In this document: piece after piece, positions 1 through 5,321 of the stretch
Layout: each line of letters begins with the position of its first letter
Position numbering within the stretch: the stretch's first letter is position 1
Assembly: GCA_934533005.1 (NCBI GenBank)
Contig: CAKTBC010000040.1
Coordinates: 1 to 15,243 of the forward strand
From: an uncultured Oscillospiraceae bacterium
GTDB lineage: Bacteria; Bacillota; Clostridia; Oscillospirales; Oscillospiraceae
Reading direction: 5' to 3'
Length of the DNA: 15,243 nucleotides
Position numbers and translations under genes: made by a program
The notes under the pieces: generated by a model
The model's input: the letters and a program-made list of their open reading frames with translations, nothing else
Databases searched by the model: none
What the model was told of the DNA's origin: nothing

Positions 1-75
1 ACGCGCGGACTGATGATGGCCTCCGTCATGGGCGTGCTCATGGGCCGCGAGATCATCCGGCAGGAAAACATCTGA
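1..75 (+). CDS. 3' end of an unrecognised gene (partial)
   Basis: Frame 1 is open from the window edge to a TGA at 73-75 and encodes 24 residues ending in MGREIIRQENI. The segment is methionine- and glycine-rich and could be the end of a membrane helix with a charged tail. It lies 65 bp upstream of the spoVAC-like gene on the same strand and is followed at once by a terminator-like hairpin. It does not resemble the C-terminus of SpoVAD or SpoVAE as I remember them. Function cannot be assigned from this fragment. Confidence 0.5.
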   Translation, partial: TRGLMMASVMGVLMGREIIRQENI

Positions 76-100
76 TTTTATAACAATATAACGCATACGG

Positions 101-140
101 TCGCCTCCCGCGGGAATACTCCCACGGGAGGCGAATTTTT
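101..140 (+). terminator. Hairpin with T-tract; 3' arm carries the spoVAC SD
   Basis: A perfect 10-bp stem pairs 101-110 with 125-134. After one mismatch it continues as GGGA (112-115) with TCCC (120-123) around the loop ATAC. TTTTT follows at 136-140, which makes a good intrinsic terminator for the gene ending at 75. The SD-like GGGAGG at 126-131 lies in the 3' arm, and the ATG of the next gene is at 141, directly after the T-tract. The hairpin could therefore both end upstream transcription and hide the ribosome binding site. Confidence 0.7.
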
Positions 141-578
141 ATGAACATGACAAACGAAGAATACAACGAATATATAAAAAGGAAGCAGCCACGCTCCCCG
201 CTCGGCATGGACATGCTGCGCGCGTTTCTCGTCGGCGGGCTCATCTGCGCCGGAGGCGAGGGGCTGCGCGCGCTTTATACCTCGCTCGGGCTGGACACGG
301 AGAGCGCCGGAACGGCGGTTTCGATCTCTCTCGTATTTCTCGGCGCGCTGCTCACGGGGCTGGGGCTGTACGACGATATCGCGCGCTTCGCCGGAGCCGG
401 TACGCTTGTGCCGATCACGGGCTTTGCCAACTCCATCGTCGCGCCCGCGCTGGAATTCAAGCGTGAGGGACTCATCCCCGGCACCTGCGCGAAGATGTTC
501 ACGATCGCCGGCCCCGTGATCGTGTACGGCACCGGCGTGAGCATTGTTTACGGACTGCTGCTCTGCCTCTTCGCCTGA
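141..578 (+). CDS. spoVAC: SpoVAC-like stage V sporulation membrane protein
   Basis: The protein has 145 residues, the usual SpoVAC length. Family members sit in the inner forespore membrane and take part in moving dipicolinic acid (Ca-DPA) into the forespore and in its release at germination. Sequence hallmarks are AFLVGG at 28-33, ALLTGLGLYD at about 69-78, the conserved FAGAG...VPITGFANS stretch at 83-98, and a last hydrophobic segment with AGPVIVYG near 123-130. A charged, Tyr-rich N-terminus precedes the first membrane segment. ATG 141 is preferred over ATG 147 because GGGAGG (126-131) is 9 nt from the former. No spoVAD or spoVAE follows; a tRNA unit does, so the usual spoVAC-D-E cluster is broken up on the 3' side. 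SpoVAE is a paralogue, but the C-terminal half fits SpoVAC better. Confidence 0.85.
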   Translation: MNMTNEEYNEYIKRKQPRSPLGMDMLRAFLVGGLICAGGEGLRALYTSLGLDTESAGTAVSISLVFLGALLTGLGLYDDIARFAGAGTLVPITGFANSIVAPALEFKREGLIPGTCAKMFTIAGPVIVYGTGVSIVYGLLLCLFA

Positions 579-631
579 CGGCGGCTCTTTCGGGAAAATC
601 GCAAAAAGAAGGAGTTTTTTGCATTTTAGGG

Positions 632-660
632 TTGACATTCTCCCGTCCATTTGCTATTAT
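632..660 (+). promoter_or_regulatory. Sigma-A promoter of the tRNA-Ala gene
   Basis: The -35 box is TTGACA (632-637), matching consensus exactly. The -10 box is TATTAT (655-660) with a 17-nt spacer, and TG at 652-653 adds an extended -10. A small hairpin, CCGGTT/AACCGG with a GGAA loop (669-684), lies in the leader before the mature tRNA 5' end. Confidence 0.85.
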
Positions 661-693
661 AACTCTCGCCGGTTGGAAAACCGGGTTTCCTGT

Positions 694-769
<76 letters not shown>

Positions 770-772
770 AAG

Positions 773-808
773 CCGTTGGAATCCTTGTGATTCCAACGGT
801 TTTTCTTT
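773..808 (+). terminator. Intrinsic terminator of tRNA-Ala
   Basis: An 11-bp perfect stem pairs 773-783 with 789-799 around the loop CTTGT, followed by TTTTTCTTT (800-808). It begins four nt after the CCA end. Confidence 0.92.
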
Positions 809-823
809 GTTTTTGCAAGAAAA

Positions 824-997
824 CCTGTACTTTTGATTTTGGATGGCAATTTTGAAAAACAAGCGGTCAGACAGGATAAAGAAAATCGGGATGAACTGTA
901 CCGCCGCATTAAGCGAAACATTTCCAACCGCAGAACCCGCTCCGGCGTCTATTGACACCCGGAGGACGGCGGCATACAACGGGCTTATCGTTTTTGA
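824..997 (+). pseudogene. Possible coding relic upstream of the transglutaminase-like gene
   Basis: In the frame ending with TGA at 995-997, the segment from about 839 encodes a charged stretch including ENRDELYRRIKRN and SNRRTRSGVY. It is interrupted by one in-frame TGA (953-955) and resumes as HPEDGGIQRAYRF to the second stop. That second TGA overlaps the SD (996-1001) of the next gene, the spacing expected for an upstream gene in an operon. A competing small ORF (843-1010, 55 codons) ends in an ATGA overlap with ATG 1007 but has a less natural composition. Neither resembles a family I know. It may be the tail of a decayed acquired gene, or chance. Confidence 0.3.
952..980 (+). promoter_or_regulatory. 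Candidate promoter of the transglutaminase-like gene
   Basis: A perfect TTGACA (952-957) is followed after 17 nt by TACAAC (975-980), a 4/6 match to the -10 consensus. Transcription would begin near 987, just ahead of the SD at 996-1001. The -10 is weak, so this is tentative. Confidence 0.45.
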
Positions 998-1006
998 GGT
1001 GATTCT

Positions 1007-2403
1007 ATGACAAAATGGGACAAGATATCCGCATTGCTGTTGTACTGCTGCTCAGCGCGAATCTGGCCGTCAGCAGCATCATCTGTGTGCGGCTTACCAA
1101 TGGTGTACCAGCGGCAAGCAGCGGCGAAACTGTCTCTGTAGCAGAAACCGCCGGCACAAATAATGGTACTGCGCTGATAGTTCCGGAAAGCCCGGCAGCG
1201 ACCGATCCATGGTATGACTACGCCTGGGCATACGAAGCCTCGGATTATGTGGAGATCATCCGTTTGGGGGCAGATGGCTCCGATTGGCATTTTGAAATGA
1301 CGCTTCCGGGAGCCAATGTGGATCTTACCGTTAAACAAATTTACATCAACGACTTGGTTGACGGTCAAAAAATCGAGGATTTTCTCCTTGATGATAACGC
1401 TATAAGACATATGGCGGAGCTTAACGATATCAACGGAGATGAAGTGATACTTCGCGCCGGAAAGACGCTGATATTCGAAGATGGACACCCGTACGTCACG
1501 GATTTTAACGGCCGGGAGATCGTTTTTGTGCTGCAAGCGGCTTCCGGAGAGACCGTGCGTTTTTCGTACATTTTTGAGCTTACGGAAAATCCCGCGTTGT
1601 CTGCAGACTACAACGACAGCGAGAAGGATCTTTCCCTGCTTCGCCATAATGCGCAGTATGACATTAAAGTCTTCGACGGCGTATACTGGGTGCCGGCGGT
1701 TTCTTTTGGGGAAAGCCGCTATACGAATGCGGAAATTTCCGCAATGCTCAATGATTCTCCGGAGGAAAAGCAAGCCAAGATCGGGACGCTCTATGAGGCA
1801 TTGCAGCTGTATCAGATCGGCGATTTTCGTTCGGCGGACGATAATGTGCGCATTTCCGAAAACGGGATCGACTGGGAATACCATACGCCGGGGCGCAACG
1901 CCGTGATCAACAACTGCGGCTGCTGCGCCACGGATTCCGCATGGCTGCGCTACCTGCTGGATGGAGATTACGATGAGATCGGATATATCACCACCTCCCA
2001 GCGTGACGGCAGCGGACACGTCTATAACTATATTCAAGACGGTGGATGGTACTATATCATCGACCTTACACACTACCGCAACGACTGGATCGCCACGATC
2101 GAGGAAAACGGTGATATGGCCGCCTATTCACGCTCCGACCGTGTTCTCGGCAACATTCACCGCACAAAAGATCTTGCCAGTTTCGTAAACTATGTGCAGG
2201 ACGCCTTCAACGATCCGCCCGGACTGATGTTCCGCCTCACCTGCGAGGATGTAACGCCCTTGGACAGCATACGTTCCCAAGACGGTGTGACCATTGTTCG
2301 TCCGGAAAGCTATGAGCCGTATGTCACCTGCATTTTCGATGATGATACCGACAATCTGACGTACGCTTACGTCCCGGATCCTACGAACGCACCGAAGTAT
2401 TAA
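1007..2403 (+). CDS. Secreted/anchored transglutaminase-like protein, with a likely N-terminal frameshift
   Basis: The body is open in the frame of ATG 1015 (462 codons to TAA 2401-2403). An N-terminal hydrophobic segment (IAVVLLL..., residues 7-27) acts as signal or anchor. The C-terminal half has a papain-like transglutaminase triad: Cys in NNCGCCATDSAW (C301-C304, best candidate C304), His335 in GHVYNY and Asp350 in IIDLT. Residues 60-290 are an extracytoplasmic region of no known family. The SD GAGGTG (996-1001) sits 5 nt before ATG 1007, but that ATG is in another frame and reads MTKWDKISALLL before leaving the hydrophobic frame. ATG 1015 is 13 nt from the SD. One extra G after 1042 would join MTKWDKISALLL to the VLLLSANLAV segment and give a classic signal sequence. 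The gene is AT-richer than its neighbours and sits beside a tRNA, which suggests transfer. Role is probably in cell envelope proteins or peptides; substrate unknown. Confidence 0.7.
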
Positions 2404-2462
2404 GTTCAGCGGGTATATACCGGCAAAGCTGCTTACGGAAATATAATGCGTAAGACATCGGC

Positions 2463-2498
2463 AAAAAGTACCGAAATCACACGATTTCGGTACTTTTT
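2463..2498. terminator. Bidirectional terminator between convergent genes
   Basis: A perfect 16-bp stem pairs 2463-2478 with 2483-2498 around the loop ACAC. An A5 start and a T5 end give a T-tract on either strand. It lies between the transglutaminase-like gene (+) and the U32-like gene (-), ending both. Confidence 0.92.
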
Positions 2499-2516
2499 AC
2501 TTGCTGTAAAGATATG

Positions 2517-3425
2517 TCAGAAAAGATCCAGCATGCTGTCGAGATAGACTTCCTCGCGTACCGGCAGATGGTACTCCGGCTTTGTCATGTAGTGCAGCAG
2601 AAATTCCAGCAGCAGCGCGCTGCCGAGACCGCGGCCCTCGATCTTGAAATGCGAAAAGCCCATGGGCAGATACGTATCCCGGATGTCCGCCGCGCCGATG
2701 AAGCCCGGATTTTTCATTGCCTCCGAAAACCGGTAGCCCCGCGCGCCGCCGGGCGCGGCACAGCGGTGCTCCACGTCCTCGCCGAGATTCTGGCGGCTGA
2801 CCGCTTCGTAGCACGCTTTCCGCTCGGCGCAGCGAAAGTCGCAGCACTCGTTGCAGAGAAATTCCACTTTGTCCTTCTCCCATTTCGGCAGCGCGCCGAG
2901 CTTATCGAACGCCCGGTTCAGCCGAAAATCCGGCACAACAAAGCGAAACTCGTCCCGCTCCAACTCCTTTTCAAACGCCCGGAAGTCCGTCAGCACCTTG
3001 GTGGTGGAGGAAACGAAGTACAAATTGGGATACTTTCGCCGGAGATAGGAAAGCAGCAATTCCGAATGAACGATGACGCCGTTTTGCGGCGTCTCGCTGC
3101 TGTTAAAAAGCTCGCAGAGGGCGTTGCACTTTGCATCCGAAAGATGCTCCTCCTGTAACAGAGAGTTGCTGAACGTGAGCCGCGCCGAAACGCCGTATTC
3201 GCGCAGCAGCGAGAGCACCTCGCGCGCCTCGTTGTCCCCGAAGCCCGCGCGCCCGCCGCCCCAGAGGCAGTCTGCCGGCGCGCCATAGATCGAGCCGATA
3301 TCGCACCAATCGTAAAACCACGTCCGATGCTCCCGGAACAGCGGCAGAAAGACGCGGTAAAACTCGTAAAACTCAAAAAGCCCCGGCAGATGGTACTGCG
3401 CCGTGCGTCTGGACGGTTTTTCCAT
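2517..3425 (-). CDS. U32-peptidase-like protein with cysteine cluster
   Basis: The protein has 302 residues and no signal peptide, so it is cytoplasmic. The start at 3425 is chosen for its GGGAGG SD (3433-3438, spacing 7); the frame stays open further upstream without support. The second half looks like the U32 family (collagenase-like, UbiU/UbiV-type): a beta-alpha pattern with VSSTTKVLTDF (139-149), then a cysteine cluster C191, C194, C195, C199, C205 and C222, then DIRDTYLPMGFSHFKIEGR (248-266), which resembles the U32 segment ending in FKI.GR. Many U32 relatives bind a 4Fe-4S cluster through four Cys and modify or hydroxylate other molecules instead of cleaving protein; that is family knowledge applied by inference. 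At 302 residues it is shorter than the 400-or-more-residue peptidases. Its gene stands alone. Resemblance is by eye and moderate. Confidence 0.6.
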   Translation of the reverse strand: MEKPSRRTAQYHLPGLFEFYEFYRVFLPLFREHRTWFYDWCDIGSIYGAPADCLWGGGRAGFGDNEAREVLSLLREYGVSARLTFSNSLLQEEHLSDAKCNALCELFNSSETPQNGVIVHSELLLSYLRRKYPNLYFVSSTTKVLTDFRAFEKELERDEFRFVVPDFRLNRAFDKLGALPKWEKDKVEFLCNECCDFRCAERKACYEAVSRQNLGEDVEHRCAAPGGARGYRFSEAMKNPGFIGAADIRDTYLPMGFSHFKIEGRGLGSALLLEFLLHYMTKPEYHLPVREEVYLDSMLDLF

Positions 3426-3447
3426 TTCTCTCCCTCCCCTCCTTTTT

Positions 3448-3456
3448 ATTTTATCA
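3448..3456 (-). promoter_or_regulatory. Candidate extended -10 promoter for the U32-like gene
   Basis: On the minus strand TGATAAAAT gives TG-n-TAAAAT (-10 at 3448-3453) with a poor -35 (CTGAAA) 17 nt upstream. The leader would be only about 16 nt, ending in the SD, so this is tentative. Confidence 0.35.
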
Positions 3457-3534
3457 CAGACGGTCAACTTTTTCAGCTTGTTTTCAGCTCGCCGCCGTAT
3501 GCTGACGCCAGAAACAAAAAGGAGGTCATTCCTT

Positions 3535-5001
3535 ATGAAAACGACAAGAAAAATTCTCGCGATCCTCTGCGCCGCAGCGATGCTGTTCTCTCTCGCCGCG
3601 TGCGGCAGCACGACAAGTACCCCAGTAACGACGTCCGAACCCACCGCGTCGGCGGACAATGAAGAGGCCACGTCCGCCGATGCTTCCGCCCCAGCGGATG
3701 CGCCGGAAAAGCCGGACGGTGCGTCGGGCGAGAAACCGGACGGCCAGACCGGCGGCCAGGGCGGCGCTCCCGGCGGTCAAGGCAGCGGCTTCGGCGGCAG
3801 CAGCGAGGTGGCACAGGGCTCGAGCGCGAACACGATCATCGAAGACGGCACGTACTCCGGCACAACGTACTCCTCCACCGGCGACGACGAAAACGCTCTG
3901 CGCGTGGACGGCGCTGCCGCCACGCTCGACGGCGTCACCGTCGAGAAGAGCGCGGGCGCAACGTCCAACACCGAAAACGGTGACTTTTACGGCGTAAGCG
4001 CTGCCCTGCTCGCCACGAACGGCGCGACCGTAACCATCAAAAACGCCACGGTGACATCGTCCGCGCAGAACGGCAACGGCGTATTCAGCTATGGCAGCGG
4101 TACGAGCGTGAACATCTCTGATTCTACCATCACGACGACCGCCGACAACTCCGGCGGCATCCAGACGACCGGCGGCGGCACAACGAACGCCTCCAACCTC
4201 ACCGTGGAAACGAGCGGCAACTCCTCCGCCGCCATCCGCTCCGACCGCGGCGGCGGCACGGTGAATGTGACGGGCGGGACGTATACCTCGAACGGCTACA
4301 ATTCCCCCGCCGTCTATTCCACCGCGGACATCACCGTTTCCGATGCGAAGCTCACCGCGAACAATTCCGAAGCGCTCGTCATTGAGGGCAAAAACTCCAT
4401 CGTGCTCGTCGGGTGCGACGTCACCGGCAGCATGAGCGACACGAAAGGCACGAGTTCCGACGAAAATGTCCACAACGTGATGATCTATCAGTCCATGAGC
4501 GACGATGCCGACGTCGGCACGTCCACCTTCTCCATGACCGGCGGGACACTTACCGGCAAAAACGGTGATCTCATCTTTGTGACGAACACCCATTGCGTGC
4601 TGACGCTCTCCGGCGTCACGATCGTCAACGAGGACGAGGAAGGGTACCTTCTCCGCGTGACCGGCAACTCCGCCTCCCACGGCTGGGGCACAGCAGGCAG
4701 CAACGGCGCACAGGTCGAGTTTACCGCCGACGCGCAGACGCTTGAGGGCGACATTTTCGTCGATTCGATCTCCACGCTCACGATGACGCTCCAGAACGGC
4801 AGCTCCTTCACCGGCACGATCAACATCGTGGAAAACGCCGAGGGCGGTACGGCGGTGGCGGATAACGCCGTCGTGACGATCGGCTCCGGCTGCGTCTGGA
4901 CGCTGACCGGCGACTGCACGCTCACGAGCCTCATAAATAACGGCACTATCAACTTTAACGGCTACACCATCACGCTTGCCGACGGCACGGTGATGAAGTA
5001 A
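3535..5001 (+). CDS. Surface lipoprotein with right-handed beta-helix
   Basis: The protein has 488 residues. The start ATG 3535 follows AAAGGAGG (3518-3525). Residues 1-23 are a lipoprotein signal (KTTRK, hydrophobic core, lipobox LAAC with Cys23), so the product is tethered to the outer face of the membrane. A low-complexity linker follows: Ser/Thr/Ala/acidic (24-57), then Gly-rich with two EKPDG copies (58-62, 66-70) and GGQGG-type repeats to about residue 90. From about 100 to 480 the chain is a parallel beta-helix. Rungs of about 20-28 residues begin near 153, 182, 207, 231, 258 and 280, with alternating Thr/Val/Ile strands and Asn/Gly turns, e.g. GATVTIKNATVTSS and TSVNISDSTITTT. This fits polysaccharide-binding or adhesin-like helices such as the Cthe_2159 type. 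No catalytic motif of pectate lyase or another polysaccharide lyase is apparent. It is divergent from the U32-like gene; the two share a 109-bp spacer with no strong rightward promoter that I can see. Confidence 0.75.
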   Translation: MKTTRKILAILCAAAMLFSLAACGSTTSTPVTTSEPTASADNEEATSADASAPADAPEKPDGASGEKPDGQTGGQGGAPGGQGSGFGGSSEVAQGSSANTIIEDGTYSGTTYSSTGDDENALRVDGAAATLDGVTVEKSAGATSNTENGDFYGVSAALLATNGATVTIKNATVTSSAQNGNGVFSYGSGTSVNISDSTITTTADNSGGIQTTGGGTTNASNLTVETSGNSSAAIRSDRGGGTVNVTGGTYTSNGYNSPAVYSTADITVSDAKLTANNSEALVIEGKNSIVLVGCDVTGSMSDTKGTSSDENVHNVMIYQSMSDDADVGTSTFSMTGGTLTGKNGDLIFVTNTHCVLTLSGVTIVNEDEEGYLLRVTGNSASHGWGTAGSNGAQVEFTADAQTLEGDIFVDSISTLTMTLQNGSSFTGTINIVENAEGGTAVADNAVVTIGSGCVWTLTGDCTLTSLINNGTINFNGYTITLADGTVMK

Positions 5002-5020
5002 TTCCCGCCAACACAGCAAA

Positions 5021-5054
5021 AGGCAGGCACATGGTATTCCCCACGTGCCTGCCT
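5021..5054. repeat. 34-bp hairpin repeat, copy 1
   Basis: This copy is identical to 5272-5305. The arms GGCAGGCAC (5022-5030) and GTGCCTGCC (5045-5053) pair, and TGG/CCA pair inside. AAAA precedes it and GAGCG follows, so it ends minus-strand transcripts with a T-run but lacks one for plus-strand transcripts. Confidence 0.9.
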
Positions 5055-5271
5055 GAGCGTGTCAAAAAAGTGTTTTTGACACGCTCTCAAACGAGACCCA
5101 CTGCGTTGGGCTCTCGTTTGAAAAGGCTGCGGCTCGCCGCAGCGCACTCGCTTCGCTCGCACGTTTGCGAGCCGAGAGGTATTTTCTCCGACGCACATGT
5201 CGCCGGAGAAAATAATCGAAACTCTATTTGCTCCTGCTGGCGCAAACTCTGCGAGGCTTTTTGACAGTCTG
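5055..5271. mobile_element. Highly structured MITE-like intergenic element (217 bp)
   Basis: The segment lies between the two identical 34-bp hairpins. Its ends are imperfect inverted repeats: CCTGAGCGTGTCAAAAA at 5052-5068 against the reverse complement of 5258-5274, 14 of 17 matching. Inside are successive hairpins: 5055-5068/5073-5086 (14 bp, loop AGTG), 5087-5096/5112-5121 with inner CCCA/TGGG, 5126-5132/5137-5143 (loop CTCG), 5155-5161/5166-5172 (loop CGTT) and 5181-5190/5204-5213. Nearly every base of 5055-5213 is in or next to a stem. I see no credible ORF. It could be a non-autonomous mobile repeat, a REP/BIME-like element or the template of a structured RNA. Confidence 0.6.
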
Positions 5272-5305
5272 AGGCAGGCACATGGTATTCCCCACGTGCC
5301 TGCCT
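5272..5305. repeat. 34-bp hairpin repeat, copy 2 (terminator)
   Basis: This is an exact copy of 5021-5054. Here the right flank is TTATTTT, so it ends plus-strand transcripts; its left flank (GTCTG) gives no T-run to minus-strand transcripts arriving from the glycosidase gene. Left flank of copy 1 plus right flank of copy 2 rebuild one ordinary bidirectional terminator. Confidence 0.85.
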
Positions 5306-5321
5306 TTATTTTAATTTCGCA

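Noticed and set aside
73..100. Possible sigma-G/F promoter (TGATTT, 15 nt, CATACGG) before spoVAC
   Set aside because: Both boxes match the forespore consensus poorly, and the start site would fall inside the terminator hairpin; too weak to list as a feature.
985..2073. 362-codon frame antisense to the transglutaminase-like gene
   Set aside because: No SD or domain; the sense frame has a Cys-His-Asp triad and hydrophobic leader.
3526..5019. 497-codon open frame antisense to the beta-helix lipoprotein
   Set aside because: It is Arg/Gly/Ala/Val-rich with no domain, and exists because GC-rich codons on the plus strand seldom give stops in that frame. The plus-strand gene has an SD, signal peptide and repeats.
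5021..5305. CRISPR array
   Set aside because: There are only two repeat copies, each palindromic, 217 bp apart, with structured sequence between them and no regular spacers or cas genes.
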